Shown here piece by piece: positions 1 through 6,496 of a stretch of 7,285 bases of DNA. Position numbers and translations under genes: made by a program. How positions within the stretch are numbered: the stretch's first letter is position 1; every line of letters begins with the position of its first letter. The notes beneath the pieces were generated by a model. That model searched no databases and was not told the DNA's origin. It was given only the letters and a program-made list of their open reading frames with translations. The stretch is from Desulfocapsa sulfexigens (GTDB lineage Bacteria > Desulfobacterota > Desulfobulbia > Desulfobulbales > Desulfocapsaceae): NCBI GenBank assembly GCA_015661935.1, contig DQVD01000267.1, positions 1-7,285 on the forward strand, read 5' to 3'.

Positions 1-120
1 ATGGAGATTGCAAGAGACGTTGCCAGGAGGTTACTGGAAAGTCGGGAAGAGAAAGGCCATGTACCGGAAGTATCTGCCATGGAAACTTCTTTTGATTGTT
101 CTCTAGTGGTAGACGTATGA
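1..120 (+). CDS. 3' end of an unrecognised protein-coding frame (partial)
   Basis: The first frame is open from base 1 and ends at a TGA (118-120), giving 39 codons that begin MEIARDVARRLLESREEKGH and end in SLVVDV. An ATG sits exactly at base 1, but because the frame is open to the window edge this is more likely the C-terminus of a longer gene than a complete peptide. The first part is charged and probably helical, with alternating Arg/Glu. No motif or family is recognisable. It runs convergently toward the zinc-finger/cutA pair. No clear terminator is visible between 121 and 228. That it is coding at all rests only on the open frame and plausible composition. Confidence 0.35.
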   Translation: MEIARDVARRLLESREEKGHVPEVSAMETSFDCSLVVDV

Positions 121-228
121 ATGGGACGGTTAGCAGGAGTCACAGTAGAAAAGTTATTATTTTAGGGGAATACATAAAAATGCAAACGATTTTTCATTGT
201 TTAGGGTTCAATTAAAAAATCAAAGAAG

Positions 229-447
229 TTACGTCATACGGATTCTTTCACAATCCGGACAAATCCAGGTAGGGCCGTTGGATATTCCCCATATGTTTTC
301 TTTAAAACATTCTTCACAAATCATAAATCCGCAGGGACAGCTAAAGCAATATGGCAGCCCCCTTTTACAACAGTGACATACGTATTTTCCAAGTTTTCTT
401 TGTCGGTATGATAACTTCTTTTTAGATTTCTTCTTTTCATCACTCAT
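229..447 (-). CDS. Small ten-cysteine zinc-finger protein, RING/treble-clef-like
   Basis: This 72-residue protein has a very basic N-terminus (MSDEKKKSKKKLSYRQRK) followed by ten cysteines. Using the 72-residue numbering, eight fall in four pairs: C24/C27, C37/C39, C44/C47 and C63/C66, spaced C-x2-C-x9-C-x-C-x4-C-x2-C-x15-C-x2-C. That is close to an all-cysteine (C4C4) RING or other treble-clef arrangement binding two zinc ions; C26 and C34 are extra. The core GFMICEECF and TWICPDCE segments are typical zinc knuckles. I chose the ATG at 447 because it overlaps the cutA stop as TAATG, which suggests translational coupling. A longer in-frame start at 471 would add eight residues lying wholly inside cutA. 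The protein is presumably cytosolic, with no signal peptide or membrane segment. The function is unknown: zinc binding is a strong inference, but nucleic-acid versus protein binding is undecided. Confidence 0.75.
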   Translation of the reverse strand: MSDEKKKSKKKLSYRQRKLGKYVCHCCKRGLPYCFSCPCGFMICEECFKENIWGISNGPTWICPDCERIRMT

Positions 448-764
448 TACTGCAATACTCCCTGTATCCACTTCTCATAGTCTTTATCAATTGCCGATAC
501 AGGTACGGCAAGAATTTCTGGAACATCATAAGAATGCCATCTGCGAATTTCCCGTTCCAACTCTTCCCATAATGATTGACTACTTTTCATTACCAGCCGG
601 TATTCTTTTACCTGCTCGATTGCACCATCCCACCAGTACAAAGAATCTATCGGAGAATCTATCTGAGCGCAGGCAATAAGATGTTTTTCAAGAAGTATCC
701 GTGCAAGCTTTAAAGCCTCTTCTTTTCCTGCAAATGATGTATAGACAAGTATGGTATCAGACAT
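447..764 (-). CDS. cutA: CutA1-family divalent-cation tolerance protein
   Basis: The 105-residue product matches CutA in length and motifs: ACAQI at residues 31-35, the SLYWWDG strand-turn at 41-47 and HSYDVPEILAVP at 77-88. CutA proteins are small, very stable cytosolic trimers with a ferredoxin-like fold. The family name comes from E. coli copper-tolerance mutants, but the biochemical role remains uncertain, and PII-like signalling has been proposed because of the shared fold. C32 and H77 lie in the conserved regions linked to metal binding. The gene is first in a leftward pair and its TAA stop overlaps the ATG of the zinc-finger gene. No strong Shine-Dalgarno precedes the ATG. A possible extended -10 (TGTTATTAT) lies about 56 bases upstream, in the region shared with coaX. 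Confidence 0.93.
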   Translation of the reverse strand: MSDTILVYTSFAGKEEALKLARILLEKHLIACAQIDSPIDSLYWWDGAIEQVKEYRLVMKSSQSLWEELEREIRRWHSYDVPEILAVPVSAIDKDYEKWIQGVLQ

Positions 765-810
765 TGCTTTATATTCATTTCTTTTATATTATTAGCACAA
801 TCACTCATTG

Positions 811-830
811 ATTCTGCTGTATAATAACAG
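811..830. promoter_or_regulatory. Divergent cutA/coaX promoter region (candidate -10 elements)
   Basis: The 140-base gap between the divergent cutA and coaX starts contains a perfect TATAAT on the plus strand (820-825). Almost the same bases read on the minus strand as TGTTATTAT, an extended -10, with its hexamer at 821-826. The two elements would drive coaX (5' leader about 75 bases) and cutA (leader about 50 bases). Neither has a convincing -35 at 16-18 bases, so only the -10 boxes are seen directly and promoter function is inferred. If both are real, polymerase binding in one direction would exclude the other. Confidence 0.35.
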
Positions 831-904
831 ATTTTCAAGATTACTTTAGCAGGCACTCTAACTGTTTCACAAGATAAAAGCTCAACATGCTGTAGGAAAA
901 CCCA

Positions 905-1702
905 ATGCTTTTCACCATAGATGTCGGTAATTCACACACAGTTACCGGACTTTTTGATGGAGATAAATTAATTGGTCAATGGCGACTAAAATCCGATCAT
1001 GAAAGGCCTAACGACGAGCTTGCCATACGGTATCATTCCCTCTTTTCAATGGCAGAAGTCAACAAGAAGGATATTGATGGAGTAATAATTGCAAGTGTCG
1101 TGCCTGCCCTTGAAGCTGCATGGATTTCCTGTATTGACACCTATTTTTCGAATTACCTCAAGAACCCCCCTTTAGTTGTTTCAGCGGAAAGTATTAAAAA
1201 TCTTATAACAGTAAAAACTGACTATCCTGAAGAGGTTGGTGCAGACAGGCTTGTAAATGGCATTGCTGCCTGGGAGCGATATAAACAAAATCTGATTATA
1301 ATTGACTTTGGAACAGCCATAACCTTTGACTGCGTTTCTGCAAAATGTGAATATCTTGGTGGAACAATTCTTCCTGGTCTCGCTATTTCATTGGATGCGC
1401 TCTCAAAGCGTACGGCAAAACTCCCTCAAATTGATATTTCTCCCCCCCCTCCACAGGTTATTGGACGCAACACTGTTGATGCGATGAAGAGTGGGGTTTT
1501 AAATGGTTATGGCTCAATGGTAGATGGACTCACTGAAAAAATACGTGAAGAATTATGCCCAAATGGAGAACCATTAAAGGTTCTCGCAACCGGCGGAATG
1601 GCCCATTTGATAGCTCCATTTAGCAAAACGATTGAAGAAGTTGACACGATGCTCACTTTGTATGGACTTCATTTACTCTTCCGCAAACAGTACTATGAAT
1701 AG
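905..1702 (+). CDS. coaX: Type III pantothenate kinase
   Basis: CoaX phosphorylates pantothenate, the first step of coenzyme A synthesis, in the cytosol; the family belongs to the ASKHA fold and typically needs a monovalent cation. The 265-residue length is normal. Signatures in order are the N-terminal phosphate loop DVGNSHTVTG (6-15, with D6, G8, N9), GADRLVN (112-118, D114 being the usual catalytic Asp), the second phosphate motif IIDFGTAITFD (132-142), GGTILPGL (152-159), IGRNTVDAMKSG (186-197) and LATGGMAHLI (227-236). An AGGA at 894-897 sits 7 bases before the ATG, fixing the start. The last 8 bases overlap ldcA. A run of eight C bases at 1442-1449 encodes part of the Pro-rich SPPPP segment; the frame is intact here. 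Being CoaX rather than CoaA, it should resist feedback by CoA, which is a family property. Confidence 0.96.
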   Translation: MLFTIDVGNSHTVTGLFDGDKLIGQWRLKSDHERPNDELAIRYHSLFSMAEVNKKDIDGVIIASVVPALEAAWISCIDTYFSNYLKNPPLVVSAESIKNLITVKTDYPEEVGADRLVNGIAAWERYKQNLIIIDFGTAITFDCVSAKCEYLGGTILPGLAISLDALSKRTAKLPQIDISPPPPQVIGRNTVDAMKSGVLNGYGSMVDGLTEKIREELCPNGEPLKVLATGGMAHLIAPFSKTIEEVDTMLTLYGLHLLFRKQYYE

Positions 1703-2618
1703 AGACCGCATCCCAAAACCCTTACAACCTGGCGACTGTATAGGAGTCATAGCACCCGCAGGACAGATCCAGGATACCACCACCCTTCAACAGGGAATAT
1801 CCATCCTAAAAGATATGGGATTTGAGGTAAAAGTTCCCCGGAACCTCTGGCCGGGAACAGGATACCTGGCCGATACCGACACTAACCGTGCCATTGAATT
1901 TCATAAGATGTGGGCTGATCCTGATATATCCGCCCTTCTAGCCCTTCGTGGTGGTTTTGGTTCCTTACGTCTTCTCCCCTTTTTAAACCCGGATGATATC
2001 AAAAAGGAACAAAAACTCCTTATTGGCTTCTCAGATATTACGATTCTCCATTGTGCACTACATCAAACAAATAACCTGATAAGCCTTCATGGCCCTGTGC
2101 TCACCAATCTGTCCTCAATCAATAGTGACAGTCGACAACGCTTTTACGCCTCTCTTACCGGGAATTGGGACAAATCTTTAAAATTCAATCAGGTTGAAGT
2201 CCTGCGAGATGGGCCTCCTGTCCATGGAAAACTCATTGGCGGTAATTTATGCAGTTTGATGAGTATAGTGTCAACGCCCATTGACCTGGACTGGAAAGGG
2301 AATATTCTCTTTCTGGAAGATGTTGGAGAACCTCTTTACAAGTTGGACAGGATGTTTACCCAGCTTTGGCATTGCGGAAAAATTAATCAACCTGCCGGAA
2401 TCATTTTAGGAGATTTTTCACTAAATGATGGGCAGGATAGTTTGGAGAGAATCCGTTTTCATGAAGAAATTTGGAAACGGGTTCTTGAGCTTACAAAATC
2501 CGGCGGCATGCCTATTTGGGGGAATTTTCCAATTGGACATGGAAAAGATAATATGACCTTGCCCCATGGAGCAGATGCGCTAATGGAGAACGCTAAAGTG
2601 ACGCTCTCTTTTAAATAG
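1695..2618 (+). CDS. ldcA: Muramoyltetrapeptide LD-carboxypeptidase (peptidase family S66)
   Basis: LD-carboxypeptidase removes the terminal D-Ala from murein tetrapeptides, a cytosolic step in peptidoglycan recycling. The 307-residue product fits family S66. It has the N-terminal GDCIGVIAPAG segment (13-23), the ALRGGFGSLRLLP block (83-95), the nucleophile in IGFSDITILH (S113), LFLEDVGEPLYKLDRM with E208, and PIGHG with H282. This is the Ser-Glu-His triad of the Pseudomonas LdcA type. I chose the ATG at 1695 because it overlaps the coaX stop as ATGAATAG and the homologous domain begins at once. An upstream in-frame start at 1632 would add 21 residues read inside coaX that do not look like this family. 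No Shine-Dalgarno is visible, so translation probably depends on re-initiation after coaX. There is no signal peptide, as expected for a cytosolic enzyme. Some S66 members instead cleave microcin C-like compounds (MccF), but the murein role is the default reading. Confidence 0.92.
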   Translation: MNRDRIPKPLQPGDCIGVIAPAGQIQDTTTLQQGISILKDMGFEVKVPRNLWPGTGYLADTDTNRAIEFHKMWADPDISALLALRGGFGSLRLLPFLNPDDIKKEQKLLIGFSDITILHCALHQTNNLISLHGPVLTNLSSINSDSRQRFYASLTGNWDKSLKFNQVEVLRDGPPVHGKLIGGNLCSLMSIVSTPIDLDWKGNILFLEDVGEPLYKLDRMFTQLWHCGKINQPAGIILGDFSLNDGQDSLERIRFHEEIWKRVLELTKSGGMPIWGNFPIGHGKDNMTLPHGADALMENAKVTLSFK

Positions 2619-2678
2619 GGTTTTAATCACGTGTGTGCCAGTCAGCGTGTAAACGTATTATTAAACTCTCCACCCTAT
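2615..2678. other. Imperfect inverted repeat between the convergent ldcA and gmhB genes
   Basis: The bases between the two converging stop codons form a broken dyad. ATAGGG (2615-2620) pairs with CCCTAT (2673-2678), and TTTTAATcACGT pairs imperfectly with ACGTaTTATTAAA. Bulges are large and no run of T follows on either strand, so it is at best a weak bidirectional terminator. The outer arms extend slightly into the ldcA end and the gmhB-proximal flank. The dyad is seen directly; the role is a guess. Confidence 0.2.
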
Positions 2679-2682
2679 GGCA

Positions 2683-3285
2683 TTATATTGAATGGCTAAG
2701 AATCCAGTCGACAGCTCCTGACAAATCGTCAGCTTTAAAATCCGGCTGAATTTCCTGATGCGGACCGATATACAGTTCATCTCCCCTGCCATATCCAGTT
2801 CTGACAAGAATAGATGTTGCTCCGCAATTCGCTGCTGTTTTGATATCTGACCATCTGTCGCCAACCATATAGGATCGTTTCGGATCAAGCCCCATCTCCT
2901 CTGATGCTTGTAATACAAGACCGGGTTTGGGTTTGCGGCAGTTGCATGCAGTACGAAAACGTTCTTCCTTCGCCTCAGGGTGATGTGGACAGTAATAAAT
3001 TCCATCCACATGGGCTCCCACTTCAGCAAGCTGCCTATTCATCTTTTCATGTACGGCGACCAGGAGTTCTTCCGGGAAATATCCACGGGCCAGTCCTGAC
3101 TGATTACTTATAACCACAACTGGGATCCCCGCATCATTAAGCTTTTTTATAGCATCCGCTGCCCCGGGAAGAAGCTGAAACCGACATGTATGATTAATAT
3201 AGCCCATCTGCTCGTTGATGGTACCGTCGCGATCAAGAAACACTGCTGGTTTGCCGCTATTATAGTCCTTTTTTTTATCACTCAT
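2683..3285 (-). CDS. gmhB: D-glycero-D-manno-heptose-1,7-bisphosphate 7-phosphatase
   Basis: GmhB removes the C7 phosphate from heptose bisphosphate in the ADP-heptose pathway that feeds LPS inner core. The 200-residue protein is a HAD-superfamily phosphatase. Motif I is FLDRDGTIN (16-24; D18 nucleophile, D20 acid/base), motif II is VISNQSG (58-64), motif III includes CRKPKPG (116-122) and motif IV is MVGDRWSDI (140-148). The GmhB zinc site is present as C99-x-H101 and C114-x-C116, the same spacing as in E. coli GmhB, which separates it from histidinol phosphatase. The ATG lies 6 bases after the waaF stop, so the two are one operon supplying and using heptose. Anomer preference (beta for LPS, alpha for S-layer/GDP-heptose) cannot be read from sequence by eye; linkage to waaF favours the LPS route. 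Confidence 0.93.
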   Translation of the reverse strand: MSDKKKDYNSGKPAVFLDRDGTINEQMGYINHTCRFQLLPGAADAIKKLNDAGIPVVVISNQSGLARGYFPEELLVAVHEKMNRQLAEVGAHVDGIYYCPHHPEAKEERFRTACNCRKPKPGLVLQASEEMGLDPKRSYMVGDRWSDIKTAANCGATSILVRTGYGRGDELYIGPHQEIQPDFKADDLSGAVDWILSHSI

Positions 3286-3291
3286 AGTTGC

Positions 3292-4464
3292 TTAGAAAGT
3301 TCCAATGGGATTTGTTGAAATCATTTTGACAAGATCTTCATAAACATCCATAGAGCTAATTGTTTCAAGACAATTCAGATGTCCATGTGGACAGTGCGTT
3401 TGCATACATGGGCTGCATTTCATTTCACGTCTTATAATTTTTATTTTTGGGGAATATGGGCCAGTTGCAACATGATCAGTTGAGCCAAAAATTGCAATAC
3501 CTGGAACGTCAAGACCTGCTGCAACATGCATAAGCCCCGAATCATTGGTAACAAAGGCGTCACAACATTTAATAAGTGCCATGGCCTGCTGTAAATCAGT
3601 TTTTCCTGTCATATCCTGAACATGATAAGGAGTTCGGATGGAAAACTCTTTAATCGTCTGAGCAGCTTCTGTGTCAACATCAGTGCCAAATACCATAATG
3701 ACACACCCACTCTCTCCAAAATTGTGAGTGATAATAGCTGCAAGCTGTGCAAATTTTTCAACCGGCCACTGTTTAGCAGGTCCAAATGCAGCTCCTGGAT
3801 TAAAACCAATCACAGGAATTGGAGTATCAGAGGTTTTTAAAGCATTTAATTCTGAATAGTCTGGCAGCTCTTTTCCCTGCTGCAGATCGTCACTGGAAAA
3901 TGGGCTTTGATAGTTGAAACCTTCCACAATCTTATGTGCCCAATGCATAAGTTCATCTGGAAGATGCAAGCGAAGATGATCAGGGCCGGGAGTGAGGCCA
4001 AGGCCTCTAAGCATGTCCTGATAATAGTGAACCTGATGCTTTTTTCTGGTCTCATCGCTAATGTTCACACCATGGCTAAGCAGTGGCCCCCTACCATCAC
4101 GTTTATACCCGGCACGTATTGGAATACCGGCCATTTTCGCAATAACAGCTGCTTCAATAGCGTTTTGCAAAAGAATTGCAGCGTCAAAATTTTCTTTCCT
4201 TAAATCTTTGGCAAGATGTAAAGGACCTTTTACTTTCCCCTGATAAAGATGTTTTTTATCATAAATAAAAACCTTATCAACGTCCGGACTAAGACTAAAA
4301 ATATCAGCAACCCAGGGTACTGCAAGCATGGTTATTTCAGCATCAGGAAAGTTCGCCCTGATAGTATGCACTGCAGGGGTGGTCATAACTGCATCACCAA
4401 TCCAGTTTGTGGAGCGGATCAGAATTTTTTTGGGATTCAACTCTTTTATAGATCTTGGACACAT
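3292..4464 (-). CDS. waaF: ADP-heptose:LPS heptosyltransferase II family (GT9)
   Basis: Heptosyltransferase II adds the second L-glycero-D-manno-heptose to the LPS inner core at the cytosolic face of the inner membrane. In the 390-residue product (ATG at 4464) the N-terminal signature RSTNWIGDAVMTTPAV spans 17-32, with the acceptor-side catalytic Asp at D24. The C-terminal ADP-heptose domain has FNPGAAFGPAKQWP (221-234; K231) and VTNDSGLMHVAAG (305-317). A cysteine-rich tail segment, C350-x2-C353-x4-C358-x6-C365, is present, as in many WaaF homologues. The protein is longer than E. coli WaaF (348), mainly through an inserted acidic linker at about 183-215 between the two Rossmann domains. A TTG at 4473 would add three residues, but GAGG lies only 2 bases before it and 11 before the ATG, so the ATG is preferred. 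Heptosyltransferase I (WaaC) is the main alternative; the tail and the N-terminal motif favour WaaF. Confidence 0.88.
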   Translation of the reverse strand: MCPRSIKELNPKKILIRSTNWIGDAVMTTPAVHTIRANFPDAEITMLAVPWVADIFSLSPDVDKVFIYDKKHLYQGKVKGPLHLAKDLRKENFDAAILLQNAIEAAVIAKMAGIPIRAGYKRDGRGPLLSHGVNISDETRKKHQVHYYQDMLRGLGLTPGPDHLRLHLPDELMHWAHKIVEGFNYQSPFSSDDLQQGKELPDYSELNALKTSDTPIPVIGFNPGAAFGPAKQWPVEKFAQLAAIITHNFGESGCVIMVFGTDVDTEAAQTIKEFSIRTPYHVQDMTGKTDLQQAMALIKCCDAFVTNDSGLMHVAAGLDVPGIAIFGSTDHVATGPYSPKIKIIRREMKCSPCMQTHCPHGHLNCLETISSMDVYEDLVKMISTNPIGTF

Positions 4465-4520
4465 AGTAAACAAAGCCTCAAAAACGAAGGTAGCTATCAG
4501 TATTATAGGCGGCTATTCGG

Positions 4521-4549
4521 ATTATAACTTGATTTTAGTGCCTTACAGA
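4521..4549 (-). promoter_or_regulatory. Candidate promoter for waaF-gmhB
   Basis: Reading leftward, a perfect TATAAT occupies 4526-4521, about 57 bases before the waaF ATG. At 17-base spacing the -35 position (4549-4544) reads TCTGTA, a poor match to TTGACA, and it lies inside the arm of the 4537-4592 hairpin. The -10 is clear; the promoter assignment is inferred from position at the start of the operon. Confidence 0.35.
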
Positions 4550-4592
4550 ACAATTTCTTGTTTTTTTCAAAGAAATTTTCTGATAAGGCACT
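4537..4592. repeat. Large stem-loop between the YcaO gene and waaF
   Basis: An inverted repeat begins AGTGCCTTA at 4537 and ends TAAGGCACT at 4592. About 22 base pairs form, with single-base bulges at A4583, C4551 and A4569, around a loop of seven T on the plus strand (4561-4567). It lies about 105 bases beyond the YcaO stop and just upstream of the candidate waaF -10. No U-run follows on either strand (minus continues AAAATC, plus continues TATCCA), so it is not a standard intrinsic terminator. It could still insulate the two transcription units or act as an RNA-processing or protein-binding site. Confidence 0.6.
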
Positions 4593-4695
4593 TATCCAGT
4601 GAACTGCCTATCTTCCTGAACAGGGTTAGATCAACCCGGTGATTGTAAATGTTTGGATAGGGATGAAATTGGGGTGATAGCTGAATATTTACGTA

Positions 4696-6441
4696 TTATG
4701 CAGCTACGAGCTCAGCCAATTGCTGCTGGGCAAACTCGATTTCCGGATCAAGAGAAAGGGCCAGAGTGAAAAAGTGTACCGCCTCATCTCTATTACCAAG
4801 TCTTCGATGATTGACTCCCAGATTAGCATAATCCATTGCAGATGATGGATTGAGTTCAACTGCGCGTTCAAAGCACTTCACAGCCTTGGCATACTCTTCC
4901 TTTTTAAAAAAACAAACTCCTTTCATATTATGAATATCCGGACGTTTTTCATCAACTTCCAAACCTTTTTCCAGGACAAGCAGAGCATCGTCGTACTGCT
5001 CAAGATCCTTATAACTGTTTCCCATATAAGAATAAATATATGGCAGGTCCTCCTGCTCGGGAATGAGTTTAAGAGCCTGATCAAAATGAATAAGCGCCTG
5101 ATCGGCATATCCAAGATTATATAAATTACGTCCACGATAGAAAGCGAGATAATACGCATCGGGTATCAGATTTTCCAGCCTTGCAAGTTTTTCTTCGAGT
5201 AGTGCAGGATCTTCTTCTCTCTCTACAAGGAGCTTAGAGGCAAACAGACCTACATCATGCCCCATTGACCGTTCACGGAAATGTGCTCCTGGAACAATTG
5301 TGTAAATTGCAGGGATTTGTAATTCAGGGTGTGTAACATCCAGCATAAAAGTATCCATTCCCCTTTCCGCAAGAGCTGCCACGCAATTTTCAACTTCTAC
5401 TTTAATATTGGGGTCACCAAGATTAACTATATCCTGCATTGTTATATCAAGGCCGCTTTCTGTAACATGATTAACCTCATCCATTGATATAGGTTTTGGA
5501 AGTCCGGAGGCTATATAATTGGAGCCGCTATTGAAATCACCGGCAAGTTGTGCAACTTCGGTTACAGCTCGTATTAATGCTTTTTCAGGGTCTGGAGTAG
5601 TTCCTGCTGTATATACAATTTCACTTTTCTCTGGAAACGTTGAACGATCAATGGCAAGTGCTGCTATGGTACAAATTCCGGTATCAAGACTAAAATCATT
5701 CAAATAGAGATCAATTCCATTTTCTTTGAATATGGTGAGTAATTTTTGAGAAACAGGATCGCTGACACTTTTGTGGTCGATACGTGGTGTTTTAATTTCC
5801 TCATGGCTTACAAGTGCGCAGACGTGACGTTCCACAATCTCACAGATTCCCTGTAATGCAGCCTCTTCATAGGAATTACCGGCTGATGGGCCATTAAATT
5901 CATTAATGGCAAAAAACCAGGAAAAAGGCATCAGAATATCTTCACCATCGGAAAGCCTGGTGGCCCATGTCCATTGCATCGGAATACCTTGTAAAATATC
6001 CTCTATAAATTCCACATCGTGATTTTCATCATGGACTGATTGTAAAAGATATTTTTGATCAAGTACAGGATAGCCCTGCTCGCGCATTTCCTGGTAATCT
6101 CCAACCAGAAAATTATCAGGGTTATTTTTAAAGGTAAAAAAGGAAAATCGTTCGCCAAGTTCCATACAAGCTGAGGCCTGTGCTTGTATGGCAGAAGCCC
6201 CCTTACCCATCTGTTTCCTGGTTCCTGTCATGGCCTTTGCATCTTCACCACAAACAGAAAAATAAACAGGAATATTAAGACGGCCGTTATCAATACGTTT
6301 TACTTCTTTTAAAATATCAAGATCCAGATTTTCGAGTTTTTCTTTAAATCTGGCAACTGTTTCTTCAGGGCTTATGGCCTTGTCCTGATCTGTTGTATAT
6401 GTCTTCATGCAGTCCTGAAGACGAATTACTCTCTTTTCCAT
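4696..6441 (-). CDS. YcaO-domain protein with C-terminal TPR repeats
   Basis: The 581-residue product joins a YcaO domain (about 1-405) to about four tetratricopeptide repeats (about 429-569). YcaO ATP-binding signatures are visible: GKGAS (79-83), ACMELGERFS (91-100; E94, E97), SAGNSYEEA (186-194) continuing to EIVERH (E201, E204, R205), and RAVTEVAQ (291-298). The N-terminus (YTTDQDKAISPEET, 15-28) is reminiscent of stand-alone YcaO proteins such as the methanogen thioamidation enzymes. YcaO enzymes use ATP to activate backbone amides for cyclodehydration or thioamidation; E. coli YcaO (586 residues) is linked to RimO-dependent ribosomal protein S12 methylthiolation. Here the C-terminal part is canonical TPR, suggesting recruitment of a protein partner. 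No TfuA, dehydrogenase or precursor peptide adjoins it, so the substrate is unknown. The ATG at 6441 lacks a good Shine-Dalgarno; M12 (6408) has AGGA 4 bases upstream but would trim the conserved N-terminus. It appears monocistronic. Confidence 0.9.
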   Translation of the reverse strand: MEKRVIRLQDCMKTYTTDQDKAISPEETVARFKEKLENLDLDILKEVKRIDNGRLNIPVYFSVCGEDAKAMTGTRKQMGKGASAIQAQASACMELGERFSFFTFKNNPDNFLVGDYQEMREQGYPVLDQKYLLQSVHDENHDVEFIEDILQGIPMQWTWATRLSDGEDILMPFSWFFAINEFNGPSAGNSYEEAALQGICEIVERHVCALVSHEEIKTPRIDHKSVSDPVSQKLLTIFKENGIDLYLNDFSLDTGICTIAALAIDRSTFPEKSEIVYTAGTTPDPEKALIRAVTEVAQLAGDFNSGSNYIASGLPKPISMDEVNHVTESGLDITMQDIVNLGDPNIKVEVENCVAALAERGMDTFMLDVTHPELQIPAIYTIVPGAHFRERSMGHDVGLFASKLLVEREEDPALLEEKLARLENLIPDAYYLAFYRGRNLYNLGYADQALIHFDQALKLIPEQEDLPYIYSYMGNSYKDLEQYDDALLVLEKGLEVDEKRPDIHNMKGVCFFKKEEYAKAVKCFERAVELNPSSAMDYANLGVNHRRLGNRDEAVHFFTLALSLDPEIEFAQQQLAELVAA

Positions 6442-6467
6442 AATTAGAATAAAGCCTGTTATTTAAA

Positions 6468-6496
6468 ATAATATTTATGTGTATAAAATCATTGAA
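6468..6496 (-). promoter_or_regulatory. Candidate promoter of the YcaO-TPR gene
   Basis: Reading leftward, TTCAAT (6496-6491) and TATTAT (6473-6468) are separated by exactly 17 bases, about 26 bases before the ATG at 6441. The -10 matches five of six consensus positions and the -35 only three. The -35 coincides with the outer end of the perfect inverted repeat at 6491-6541, so a protein bound to that dyad would cover it. The surroundings are very AT-rich, so chance matches are possible. Confidence 0.3.

Noticed and set aside
121..165. A 14-codon plus-strand frame (MGRLAGVTVEKLLF) starting right after the first stop (TGAATG)
   Set aside because: It is too short, with no Shine-Dalgarno or conserved feature; it may simply be 3' untranslated sequence.
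817..830. CTGT-N6-ACAG as a LexA-type operator in the cutA/coaX gap
   Set aside because: The E. coli-type box has N8 between half-sites and neither neighbour is an SOS gene; four-base arms arise easily by chance.
4249..4642. Overlapping plus-strand open frames covering the start of waaF and the intergenic region
   Set aside because: They lie mostly antisense to waaF, have unlikely composition and no start signals.
4607..4661. CCTATC/GATAGG dyad enclosing a GGGTT/AACCC hairpin (4623-4637), as a terminator after the YcaO gene
   Set aside because: The stems are only 5-6 bp and there is no U-run on the minus strand, so it cannot be told from chance.
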